The notes: generated by a model from the letters alone, not told the origin. A stretch of DNA of 13,988 nt from Thioalkalivibrio sp. (GCA_007119005.1 SKQM01000104.1:1-13988); one strand, 5' to 3'; positions 7,740-13,988 are shown, numbered from the stretch's first letter. Program-made: numbers and translations.

Positions 7740-7758
7740 AGGATACCACCAGCGCTGG
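7740..7758 (-). promoter_or_regulatory. Candidate extended -10 promoter with palindromic operator for the MarR-like gene
   Basis: Reading the complement, TGGTATCCT (7748-7740) fits an extended -10 (TGn followed by four matches to TATAAT), about 30 nt upstream of the regulator's ATG; the -35 is poor. Immediately upstream, within the spacer, is the perfect 10-bp palindrome CCAGCGCTGG (7749-7758). A palindrome between -35 and -10 is where a repressor would block polymerase, so autorepression by the MarR-like protein is a reasonable inference. Confidence 0.35.
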
Positions 7759-7821
7759 AATAGCGCCCGGCGTCAGGGGCGTGATCCCGCGGCGGATCGG
7801 CCACAGTCGTGAACAGGGTTC

Positions 7822-7849
7822 TTGACGCAAGCAGATTTACATGTATTTT
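7822..7849 (+). promoter_or_regulatory. Sigma-70-type promoter of the TIM-barrel/desaturase operon
   Basis: TTGACG at 7822-7827 is a near-consensus -35; a 16-nt spacer leads to TATTTT at 7844-7849 as -10, directly preceded by TG. Transcription would start near 7856, just before the strong Shine-Dalgarno AGGAGGGG and ATG 7870, giving a very short leader. This is the best sigma-70-like promoter in the window. Confidence 0.55.
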
Positions 7850-7852
7850 TGC
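7831..7852 (+). promoter_or_regulatory. Imperfect 22-bp dyad overlapping the -10, candidate operator
   Basis: The 22 bases from 7831 to 7852 (GCAGATTTACA / TGTATTTTTGC) form a dyad centred on ACATGT with 8 of 11 positions pairing, covering the spacer and -10 of the promoter. The stretch TTTACATG plus following A and TTG recurs on the complement at 4487-4472, upstream of the importer operon. Binding by the neighbouring MarR-like regulator is an inference. Confidence 0.35.
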
Positions 7853-7869
7853 GCTAATCAGGAGGGGTC

Positions 7870-8793
7870 ATGGAACTGTCGCTCTACAGAACGCGCTGGG
7901 GAACGAGTGGAAACCTGGCTGACTTCGCGTCCGAGGCGCAGTCCGCGGGATTCGCTGGAATCGAGTCCCCGGTACCCGCCTCGCAACATGAGCAGCGCGA
8001 ACTTGGTTCCGTTCAGAACGATGCGGGCATGTCCTGGATTGCCGAGATCGTCACCGGCGGTGGATACGTTCCACAACGGGGGCTGAGCGTGCATGACCAT
8101 GTCGAAGACCTGTGCGCCAAGCTCGAGGCCTGCGCGTCGTTCAACCCTGTCCGCGTGAACTGCATCGGCGGTCTCGATGCCTGGTCACACGCGGATGTGC
8201 TGCATTTTCTCGAGGCGGGCATGGATGTGGCCGCGTCGCTGGGCCTCGAACTCTGCTTCGAGACGCACCGCAGTCGGTGCCTGTTCAATCCCTGGCGGTG
8301 CGCACAGATCGTGGGCGAACTTCCCGAAATCCGGCTGACGGCCGACCTCAGCCACTGGTGCGTGGTGGCGGAGCGGTTGATGGACACCGAGATGCCGACC
8401 ATCCGCCTGATCGCACCCAACGTCCGGCACATACACGCACGTGTCGGTTACGACCAGGGGCCGCAGGTCCCGCACCCTGCTGCACCGGAGTACGCCGAGG
8501 CACTGGCGAGTCACCAGCGCTGCTGGGAAGTCTTCTGGGAGGCACAGCAGGCTGCCGGTGTCATCAGCACGACGATGACCCCGGAGTTCGGCCCGGACGG
8601 CTATCTGCACCAGCTTCCCTTCACGCAGGCGCCGGTAGCCGACCTTTGGGAGATCAACCGCTGGATGGCCGGCGAGGAACGGCGCCATTTCACGCAATGG
8701 CGCAATCTGCCGGTGGATCCGCGGCCCGCAGGACCACGCAATTCGAAGCAGACACGCCCGTCCTCGGGTGGCTGCGCAACCCCCGCTCGATGA
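7870..8793 (+). CDS. Xylose-isomerase-like TIM-barrel protein (sugar phosphate isomerase/epimerase family)
   Basis: A 307-residue protein of the AP-endonuclease-2/xylose-isomerase-like barrel family. Metal-site residues occur in the expected order: E131 (LCFETHRSR), D159 with H162 (LTADLSHW), H187 and H189 (HIHARVGYDQGPQ) with R191, and E239 (MTPEFGPDGY). In the family these bind one or two divalent metals and drive isomerisation, epimerisation or dehydration of polyols and sugar-like substrates; the actual substrate is not predictable. The N-terminus (YRTRWGTSGNLADFASEAQ) gives a typical first strand and helix, without signal peptide. The C-terminal ~30 residues are basic and low in pattern. 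AGGAGGGG lies just upstream of ATG 7870. The desaturase gene starts 20 nt downstream, so the two are co-transcribed. Confidence 0.85.
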   Translation: MELSLYRTRWGTSGNLADFASEAQSAGFAGIESPVPASQHEQRELGSVQNDAGMSWIAEIVTGGGYVPQRGLSVHDHVEDLCAKLEACASFNPVRVNCIGGLDAWSHADVLHFLEAGMDVAASLGLELCFETHRSRCLFNPWRCAQIVGELPEIRLTADLSHWCVVAERLMDTEMPTIRLIAPNVRHIHARVGYDQGPQVPHPAAPEYAEALASHQRCWEVFWEAQQAAGVISTTMTPEFGPDGYLHQLPFTQAPVADLWEINRWMAGEERRHFTQWRNLPVDPRPAGPRNSKQTRPSSGGCATPAR

Positions 8794-8813
8794 CACGCCG
8801 AGGAGGCTTTTGG

Positions 8814-9827
8814 ATGGAACGGCAATCCCTTCTGCGGGACCGCAGCGGCTTCTGGCCCCTGATCGCGGTCACCGCCTACGTGTTCGCCGGCTATTTCGGA
8901 GGCATCGGCCTGCTGCTGTTCGCAACGCATCCACTCGGGTTGCTGGCCGGGACACTTCTGACAGCGCACGCGATGGTGATCGCCGCCTACCTGCTCCATG
9001 AGTGCGGGCACAACTCCCTGTTCCGGCGCAACGAACACAACGCCCGGCTGGGCCGCGTGCTCAACTGGATCGCCGCAAGCGCCTACGCCCGCTTCGAGGA
9101 CATCCGCAACAAGCACATGCGGCACCATGTCGACAACATCGATGTCGTCGCATTTGACCACGTCGCCTTCCTGGGTCGTCGCCCGCGGCTACGCCGGCTG
9201 ATCGAAGTGCTGGAGTGGGCCTACATCCCCGCCCTACCGGTGATGATGCACTGGACCCAGATCCTGTTGCCTTTCATCTGGGAGAGCCGCAAGCATTTGC
9301 GCAGCCGGGTACTGGGTGTGCTGGCCGTCCGTGGGACCCTCTTCCTGCTCGTTCTGATCTGGAACCCGGCGGCCGCTGTCCTGTACCTCGTCGCCTGGTT
9401 CCTGATGCTGCACTCGCTGCGGTTCATGGACGCATTTCAGCACAATTACGAAGTGAGCCTCACCCTTGAGAACGGCGGCGACCCTTCGCGCCGAGGCGAC
9501 ATCGTCTATGAGCAGTCACATACTTTTTCCAACCCGGTGTCACTGAGATTTCCCTGGCTGAACCTGTGGACCCTGAATTTCGGGTACCACAATGCCCACC
9601 ATGCCCGTCCGACGGTACCGTGGTACCGCCTTCCGGCGCTGCACCGGGAGTTGTTTCCGGAAGACCACGCGCAGGTACTCGCGTTTTCCGAGCAATTGGC
9701 GGCGTATCACCGACACCGCGTACGGCGCGTGATGGGCGACTCCGCCGATCCTGAAGACTTTCGGGAACGCCTGCGCCGCCGTGAGGCCGTCGGCGCCGAC
9801 GCGGTGTCTTTCCTGACCCCGATCTAG
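8814..9827 (+). CDS. Membrane di-iron fatty acid desaturase (DesA-like)
   Basis: A 337-residue integral membrane desaturase. All three histidine boxes are intact: HECGH (62-66), HMRHH (101-105) and HNAHH (259-263, in FGYHNAHHARPTVPWY); an additional H210 lies in FQHNYE. Hydrophobic pairs at about 15-60 and 140-205 place the boxes on the cytoplasmic face. Enzymes of this fold use O2 and two electrons from ferredoxin, cytochrome b5 or rubredoxin to desaturate or hydroxylate acyl chains; RYED-like FEDIR before box 2 and the C-terminal VSFLTPI resemble the DesA-like bacterial group. I chose ATG 8814 because AGGAGG at 8801-8806 is perfectly spaced; ATG 8790 lies upstream of that site. It follows the TIM-barrel gene by 20 nt and ends 19 nt before the convergent rubredoxin. 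Confidence 0.9.
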   Translation: MERQSLLRDRSGFWPLIAVTAYVFAGYFGGIGLLLFATHPLGLLAGTLLTAHAMVIAAYLLHECGHNSLFRRNEHNARLGRVLNWIAASAYARFEDIRNKHMRHHVDNIDVVAFDHVAFLGRRPRLRRLIEVLEWAYIPALPVMMHWTQILLPFIWESRKHLRSRVLGVLAVRGTLFLLVLIWNPAAAVLYLVAWFLMLHSLRFMDAFQHNYEVSLTLENGGDPSRRGDIVYEQSHTFSNPVSLRFPWLNLWTLNFGYHNAHHARPTVPWYRLPALHRELFPEDHAQVLAFSEQLAAYHRHRVRRVMGDSADPEDFRERLRRREAVGADAVSFLTPI

Positions 9828-9846
9828 GCGGGGGAGGTTTCGTTGG

Positions 9847-10014
9847 TCAATCGAAGACGATCGGCGTGAAGTCCGCCTTTGTGGCGCCGCACTCTGGGCA
9901 GACCCAGTCGTCAGGAATGTCTTCCCATCGGGTTCCGGGTGGAATCCCCTCGTCCGGAAGCCCTTCCGCCTCATCGTAGATAAAACCACAGGTGTTGCAC
10001 TCGAAGGTATCCAT
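9847..10014 (-). CDS. Rubredoxin
   Basis: A 55-residue iron-sulfur-free iron protein with both rubredoxin cysteine knuckles: [10 protein letters not shown] (CxxCG, residues 6-10) and [11 protein letters not shown] (CPxCG, about 39-43), joined by [27 protein letters not shown] sequence containing the conserved GIPPGT, and aromatic W and DW positions. Four cysteines bind a single Fe for one-electron transfer. ATG at 10014 has GGGAGAGG about 7 nt upstream (complement). It is too short to appear in a search limited to longer frames. Rubredoxins donate electrons to membrane di-iron enzymes such as alkane hydroxylases, so the convergent desaturase 19 nt away is an obvious candidate partner; that pairing is inference. 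The gene is transcribed in the same direction as dinB, 197 nt downstream of it. Confidence 0.93.
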   Translation of the reverse strand: MDTFECNTCGFIYDEAEGLPDEGIPPGTRWEDIPDDWVCPECGATKADFTPIVFD

Positions 10015-10040
10015 CCAGCCTCTCCCAACTGCGTTGCTAC

Positions 10041-10092
10041 CGGTGCCGCCCGCTGAGCAACGGCACCGCCCCGGAAATTCAGGCGGATTCTA
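10041..10092 (-). promoter_or_regulatory. Candidate rubredoxin promoter and leader hairpin
   Basis: On the complement strand TAGAAT (10092-10087) is a good -10 match, with a weak -35. Just downstream, in what would be the 5' leader, CGGTGCCG and CGGCACCG (10041-10048 and 10061-10068) form a perfect 8-bp inverted repeat with a 12-nt loop, followed by about 26 nt to the rubredoxin start codon. There is no T-run after it, so it is not an obvious terminator; it could be a regulatory or stabilising leader stem. Confidence 0.35.
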
Positions 10093-10211
10093 TCGGAAGT
10101 CGCCGCGGGCCAGCGTTTACCCTGAAAAATGACGGCAAGCTGATCCTGCGCGCGATGGCCCACCCCTCCTCCCGGGACATTTGCGCTTCACCGCTCCCCA
10201 CGCGAGGCGGC

Positions 10212-11387
10212 TCACTCGTCGAAGGCCAACTCGCGCTGTGCCCAGGGACCCGGATTTTCGGCGACCTCACCGACCGGTACCAGAGCGCTCACGCGCACGC
10301 CCAGAAGTCGCAGCGGCCGGTCCAGCGGCGCCCGGCGCAGACACTCCCGGCTCGCGGCCAGGAGATCACGCGGATCGTCGAGCGGCTCGTGCAGCGTGTG
10401 GTCGCGTGTCAGTGTGCGGAAGTCCTCGTAGCGCAGCTTGATGCCCACGGTCCGCCCACGCACGCCCAGCGCCTGAAGATCGGCGGCCACCCGGTCGCAA
10501 AGGGCCACCAGGATAGCGGTGAGCTCGGCGCGGTCCTGCCGCGGATGCAGGTCGCGTTCAAAGGTGGTCTCGCGGCTGATCGACTTGCGCTCGGCCTCTG
10601 TCACCACCGGCCGGTCGTCCCGCCCGTGCGCGGCTTCGTGCAGCCAGGCAGCATAGTTGCGGCCGAAGTGCGTCTGAAGCAACCCCAGGTCGGCCCGCGC
10701 AAGATCGCCGATGGTGTGAATGCCAAGAGTCTCAAGTCGTTTCGCCGATTTTGGCCCGATCCCATTGATCTTGTATGCCTTCATCGGCCAGATCCGGGCC
10801 ACAAGATCCGCCGGACCGACCACCGTCAGTCCGTCCGGCTTGTCCAGCTCCGACGCGATCTTGGCCAGCAGCTTGTTCGAGGCAATCCCGATCGAACAGG
10901 ACAGTCCCGTCGTGGCATACACCGCCTCCTTGATCCTGCGGGCGACCCGCGTGGGATCGCTGCGGGCCGCAGTCAGATCGATGTAGATCTCGTCGATCCC
11001 GCGGTCCTCGATCTGCGGTGCCATGGCTGCGACGGCCAACTTGAACCGCCCCGAGTAATGTCGGTAGGCGGTGAAATCGGCGGGCAGAAGGAACGCGTCG
11101 GGCGCGAGCCGAGCGGCGGTCATCAGGCCCATGCCGGAGTGCACACCCAGAGCGCGTGCCTCGTAGGTCGCCGTGGTGACCACGCCCCGGCCACGGTAAT
11201 CGCGCAGGCGCGCGAACTGCCAGGCACCCTCCGCGCCGCGGGCCGGTGGGTCCGCCCGACGCCCGCCGATCACCAGTGCCTCGCCGCGCAGTTCGGGGTA
11301 GCGCAGCAGTTCAACGGACGCGTAGAACGCGTCCATGTCGAGGTGAGCAATGCAGCGGTCCGGAAAGATCAGATGGCTACCCTCCAT
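10212..11387 (-). CDS. dinB: DNA polymerase IV (Y-family, DinB)
   Basis: A 391-residue translesion polymerase. The palm begins CIAHLDMDAFYASVE, with catalytic D17 and the steric-gate position Y22; the second catalytic acidic pair is D132-E133 in RGIDEIYIDLTA. Thumb HhH sequence (INGIGPKSAKRLETLGIHTIGDL) and the little-finger entry ERKSISRETTFERDL follow. Compared with E. coli DinB (about 350 residues) there is an insertion of about 20 residues around positions 43-65 in the fingers (FARLRDYRGRGVVTTATYEAR), a known variant subfamily. The last residues QRELAF fit the QxxLxF beta-clamp-binding consensus. ATG 11387 has only a weak GGGA upstream. No CTGT-N8-ACAG LexA box was seen in the 300 bp upstream, so SOS control is not evident. 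Confidence 0.93.
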   Translation of the reverse strand: MEGSHLIFPDRCIAHLDMDAFYASVELLRYPELRGEALVIGGRRADPPARGAEGAWQFARLRDYRGRGVVTTATYEARALGVHSGMGLMTAARLAPDAFLLPADFTAYRHYSGRFKLAVAAMAPQIEDRGIDEIYIDLTAARSDPTRVARRIKEAVYATTGLSCSIGIASNKLLAKIASELDKPDGLTVVGPADLVARIWPMKAYKINGIGPKSAKRLETLGIHTIGDLARADLGLLQTHFGRNYAAWLHEAAHGRDDRPVVTEAERKSISRETTFERDLHPRQDRAELTAILVALCDRVAADLQALGVRGRTVGIKLRYEDFRTLTRDHTLHEPLDDPRDLLAASRECLRRAPLDRPLRLLGVRVSALVPVGEVAENPGPWAQRELAFDE

Positions 11388-11703
11388 CGACGGTCCCGTT
11401 GAAGTGGAAACAGCTACAGACTAGGACGCGCAACGTGCCGCCTCCAACTCCAACGTCTCAGGCCGGATTCCCAATGTGCCCGGAAATGCCAAGTTCCCAT
11501 ACGCAGGTGCCACCGCCGGCCATCCGACGGCCTCGTCGCCGCCATGGTCGAGACCCGATGCGGAAAACGCTGGCCTGCCGACGGGAATTCGCCGGTGCGC
11601 CACGGCATCAGTGGCTCTTTGTCGGTATCCAAAAAATTGATTATCAGAACAACGTTTAACAAGAACATACTGGTACATCGCATCCTACCCGATCGCCACC
11701 CCC
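11388..11703. other. Intergenic region between divergent dinB and secF, with an AT-rich half
   Basis: This 316-bp gap must contain the promoters of both dinB and secF. The dinB-proximal two thirds are ordinary in composition and hold overlapping open frames on both strands, none recognisable. From about 11620 to 11685 the sequence becomes AT-rich (poly-A run at 11631-11636, TTGATT at 11637, TTTAAC at 11655), unlike the rest of the window. Several -10/-35-like hexamers occur but none with convincing spacing, so I do not assign a promoter. Confidence 0.5.
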
Positions 11704-12648
11704 ATGCTGCCGCACCTCACCTTCGCCAACGCCAACATCAACTTTCTTGGTCACCGACATCTTGCGATCGGCATCTCTCTGGTTCTGGTGCTGATTTCGC
11801 TCACCCTGCTCGCGACGCGTGGTCTGGAATACGGAATCGACCTTACGGGTGGCACCGTAGTCGAAGTCGGATACCCGGCGACGGTGGAACTGGAGCCGAT
11901 CCGGCGACAACTGTCGGACAGCGGGTTCTTGCGGGCGACGGTGCAGTATTTCGGGACATCGCGCGACGTGCTGATCCGGCTGCCCCCACGGGACGACGCA
12001 CCGGACCAGGCGCTGCTGTCCAACCAGGTGCTGAGTGCGCTGGCCGCAATTAGCCCCGCGGGACTCGAACTGCGCCGCGTCGAGTTCGTCGGGCCGGCGG
12101 TTGGCGAGGAACTGCGCGAGAAGGGTGGCCTGGCCATGATCTATGCGCTGTTCGGCATCTTGATCTACATCGCGCTCCGGTTCGAGTGGCGGTTCGCAGT
12201 TGGGGCGGTGCTCGCGCTGGTGCACGACGTGGTGCTGACCCTGGGCTTCTTCTCCATCACGGGCATCGAGTTCGATCTCGCCGTCCTGGCGGCGATTCTC
12301 GCGGTGATCGGCTACTCGCTCAACGACACCATCGTGGTCTACGACCGCATCCGTGAAAACTTCCGCCGGCTGCGTAAGGAATCCAGCGAGTTCGTGATGA
12401 ACAGCGCGGTGAATCAGACCCTTTCGCGCACGATTGTAACCAGTCTGACAACCCTGATCGTTCTGGTGGCACTGGTCCTGCTGGGCGGCCCTGCGCTGTT
12501 CAGCTTCGCGATTGCCATGATCGTCGGCGTGCTCGTGGGCACGCACTCCTCCATCTTCATCGCGGCGCCCGCTGCGCTGATGCTAGGGGTCGATCGCAAG
12601 GTGCTCCTCCCAGTGAAAAAGGAGGGCATCGACGAGGACACTCCTTAG
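11704..12648 (+). CDS. secF: Protein translocase subunit SecF
   Basis: A 314-residue inner-membrane protein of the SecDF complex, which uses the proton gradient to help pull secreted proteins out of the SecYEG channel. It has the SecF layout: a first membrane helix (about 20-40), the D1-type motif YGIDLTGGTVVEVGYP, a periplasmic domain, the motif VEFVGPAVGEELREKGGLA before helix 2, and five more helices; the RND-type core includes VIGYSLNDTIVVYDRIREN in helix 4 and loop, and VNQTLSRTIVTSLTTL. ATG 11704 has no Shine-Dalgarno; the sequence before it is GATCGCCACCCCC, and a stop at 11638 in frame rules out a longer start with ATG. Usually yajC-secD precede secF, but here dinB lies divergently upstream and no secD is in the window. 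Confidence 0.95.
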   Translation: MLPHLTFANANINFLGHRHLAIGISLVLVLISLTLLATRGLEYGIDLTGGTVVEVGYPATVELEPIRRQLSDSGFLRATVQYFGTSRDVLIRLPPRDDAPDQALLSNQVLSALAAISPAGLELRRVEFVGPAVGEELREKGGLAMIYALFGILIYIALRFEWRFAVGAVLALVHDVVLTLGFFSITGIEFDLAVLAAILAVIGYSLNDTIVVYDRIRENFRRLRKESSEFVMNSAVNQTLSRTIVTSLTTLIVLVALVLLGGPALFSFAIAMIVGVLVGTHSSIFIAAPAALMLGVDRKVLLPVKKEGIDEDTP

Positions 12649-12661
12649 ACACCATGCCCGG

Positions 12662-12781
12662 AAGGAGGTAGAGGTCCTCGTCGACCAGTTCTCCCGCAGG
12701 CGTCAGGCAATCGAGGTCCTCGCTGAACTTGAGCGGGACAGGGAGCCGATGCTGATCACCCAACATGGCGGCGCCGCCGCG
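12662..12781 (+). pseudogene. Remnant resembling a Phd/YefM-type antitoxin
   Basis: A 40-codon stretch reads EVEVLVDQFSRRRQAIEVL then AELERDREPMLITQHGGAAA. The sequence from the RRRQA helix through EVLAELERDREPMLITQHG matches the helix-loop-strand core of Phd/YefM antitoxins, in which a repressor dimer forms over the ITxHG strand. Past residue HGGAAA the similarity ends (DDGTIMRTSDR). An in-frame TGA at 12614 lies upstream and no ATG, GTG or TTG start occurs before the internal ATG at 12749, so the piece has no start and lacks the usual VLVD tail and toxin-binding end. No toxin gene follows: the next gene is an opposing methyltransferase. The short duplicate GAGGTCCTCG at 12671 and 12713 is inside it. 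Chance similarity is possible. Confidence 0.4.
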
Positions 12782-12871
12782 GACGACGGAACGATCATGC
12801 GGACCAGTGACCGTTTCGCGTCCCGGGATGCAGACAGCAGGGCCCGTTCGCGTGTGCTCTCGGGCAGGCGC

Positions 12872-13582
12872 TCAGGGCTTGCGCAAGAGGTCGGCCCGAT
12901 TGGGGTTGCGGAATTCCGCCACACCATCCGGCCCCACATGCCGCATGAAGCGATCGCGAATACGCGCATAGAGCATCTCGTCAATAACGAACTCGGTGTG
13001 GGTTGCCCCAAGAATCCGCTCTTCAAACTCAGCAAAACCCTGGAAGCGGCTGATGCTGTCGAAGAAGACCTCGTCCTCGAGCAGGAACAGTCCCTCGTCG
13101 ACAACCGCGCGCAGTGCCTCGAACGCATGCTCGCGCACGACTCGTTCATCGTGAAAAAGGCGCATGATCTCGTTGAAATGCCCGGCATACAGCGGCTCGG
13201 AAAAGTAGGCGATGCCGCGAGGCCGCAGAACGCGGTGGATCTCCCTCAGGCCTTGGGTCAGCAGACGACGTGGAACATGGTGCAGCGACTTCAACATGAT
13301 CACCGCATCGATCGATCCATCTGGCTGTTCAATCGCCTCGACGCCGCCCAACCGGAAGGTCACCTTTGGCAGATCGGTGATTCGCAGGTTCTTCTCGTGT
13401 TGCACCCGGTCGACCTCCGTCGCGATCACCTCGCGCACGGGCAGTTCCTCGGCGATGCGCCGGGTCGTCTGCGCACGCCCGCAGCCAAGTTCCAACAACC
13501 GCCCGCCTTCGACTGGAAGCCGTTCGGCGATCAGTTGCAGATCCGACAGGATCGGAAAGGGCCCGGGCTTTAGCAACTGCAC
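12872..13582 (-). CDS. Class I SAM-dependent methyltransferase
   Basis: A 236-residue methyltransferase. Motif I is LLELGCGRAQTTRRIAEEL (ELGCGRA at residues 31-37), with VIATEVDRVQ giving the acidic ribose contact, SIDAVIMLKSLHHVPR as the motif II/strand-4 region, and REIHRVLRPRGIAYFSEPLY as motif III. The C-terminal part is rich in Phe, Glu and His and may cover the acceptor; substrate is unknown. I prefer GTG at 13582 as start, since AGGAG lies 6 nt upstream (complement) and the sequence then opens with QLLKPGPFPILSDL; an in-frame ATG at 13687 would add 35 poorly patterned residues through a region with no coding signal. Divergent open space follows on the right; a GATAAAAT -10-like element lies about 40 nt upstream of the start. 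Confidence 0.85.
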   Translation of the reverse strand: MQLLKPGPFPILSDLQLIAERLPVEGGRLLELGCGRAQTTRRIAEELPVREVIATEVDRVQHEKNLRITDLPKVTFRLGGVEAIEQPDGSIDAVIMLKSLHHVPRRLLTQGLREIHRVLRPRGIAYFSEPLYAGHFNEIMRLFHDERVVREHAFEALRAVVDEGLFLLEDEVFFDSISRFQGFAEFEERILGATHTEFVIDEMLYARIRDRFMRHVGPDGVAEFRNPNRADLLRKP

Positions 13583-13988
13583 ATCAAGCTCCTGACAAGT
13601 CGTGATGGATGCAAAACTCCATTTTATCGCGGGAGGGCCAGGCGCATTGTGAAAGCAGGCCGATGCAGGGAATTCGTGCCCGACCAAACACCCCTGGGAT
13701 TCTCCACCGGTAGGCGACCATCGCGAGGCCTTGACAGAAAACAGCCGGCCAGCGATTGGCCAACATTGCTTCTGACGCGTCTCGGGGTCGAAAGTCGGCC
13801 CTTACCCGTCACCCGAGCTGCGGCAATCAGCCAGCGCTATCTGATCGAAAGCGGTCGCCCACAAACAGACAGTTGCACGCACGCAAGGGTGTGCCTACCT
13901 ACTACAACGCGATTCTGCGATTGATTGGATGGTGGTGGTGATGCTCACGGATCTAGCGGGGCCTGATCGGTAATCGGTGAATGCGGGC
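13583..13988. other. No gene recognised, 406 bp
   Basis: Six-frame reading of this stretch gives only short overlapping frames without motifs. It holds TTGACA at 13731-13736 without a matching -10, the short inverted repeat GGCCA/TGGCC at about 13748-13763, and CGATAAAATGG on the complement near 13625 that may be the -10 of the methyltransferase gene. No tRNA, transposase fragment or CRISPR repeat was identified. The sequence may be a normal intergenic region ahead of a gene beyond the window. Confidence 0.5.

Noticed and set aside
8112..8813. N-terminal extension of the desaturase frame through the TIM-barrel gene
   Set aside because: Overlaps a real gene in another frame; ATG 8814 has a perfectly spaced AGGAGG and gives a normal-length desaturase.
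10079..10270. Minus-strand 63-codon frame between dinB and rubredoxin
   Set aside because: It overlaps the dinB 3' end in another frame, has no good ribosome binding site and no motif.
10155..11402. Plus-strand 415-codon frame opposite dinB
   Set aside because: The minus strand encodes an intact DNA polymerase IV with catalytic residues; the plus frame has none.
11421..11678. Minus-strand 85-codon frame upstream of dinB
   Set aside because: An AGGA lies near its ATG, but another open frame overlaps it, the product matches nothing I know, and it crosses an abrupt composition change.
11388..11703. LexA/SOS box upstream of dinB
   Set aside because: No CTGT-N8-ACAG-like dyad was found on reading the region.
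11656..12546. Minus-strand 296-codon frame opposite secF
   Set aside because: Charged, low-pattern translation, antisense to a canonical SecF.
13731..13759. TTGACA as the start of a rightward promoter
   Set aside because: The sequence 15-19 nt downstream (GCGATTGG region) is not -10-like, and no gene follows within the window.

Overview
This is a high-GC, gene-dense bacterial chromosome segment. Gene families, GC-rich codon use and the tight operon style suggest a proteobacterium, most likely a gammaproteobacterium. That placement is an inference; no rRNA or other strong taxonomic marker is present.

Left part (1-3297, all rightward): the 3' end of an oligopeptide/dipeptide-type ABC ATPase, an unannotated 59-residue two-helix membrane protein, an FAD-dependent amine-oxidase-like oxidoreductase, a zinc-dependent alcohol dehydrogenase, and a broken gene. 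The broken gene keeps only the first ~55 and last ~120 residues of a cyclic-2,3-diphosphoglycerate-synthetase-like GTPase; the central P-loop part is deleted and the two ends are in different frames. A leftward class I methyltransferase (3370-4149) follows, perhaps co-transcribed with an unrecognised 89-residue ORF that has a strong ribosome binding site.

Centre (4581-10014): a NitT/TauT-type ABC importer (permease, periplasmic binding protein, ATPase) in one operon; a convergent MarR-like winged-helix regulator; and, divergent from the regulator, an operon of a xylose-isomerase-like TIM-barrel protein and a membrane di-iron fatty-acid desaturase. A 55-residue rubredoxin lies convergently just beyond the desaturase. 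A 16-bp element sharing TTTACATG lies upstream of both the importer and the TIM-barrel/desaturase operon, and the regulator's own promoter region holds a perfect 10-bp palindrome. The region may be one functional unit: uptake of an unknown small solute, its conversion by an isomerase/epimerase-like enzyme, and a rubredoxin-fed membrane oxidation. This is the best candidate here for an uncharacterised system; the substrate cannot be read from sequence.

Right part (10212-13988): DNA polymerase IV (leftward), a 316-bp AT-enriched gap, secF standing alone without secD, a start-less remnant resembling a Phd/YefM antitoxin, a leftward class I methyltransferase beginning at GTG, and about 400 bp in which no gene was recognised. 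No tRNA, rRNA, CRISPR array or insertion sequence was seen.
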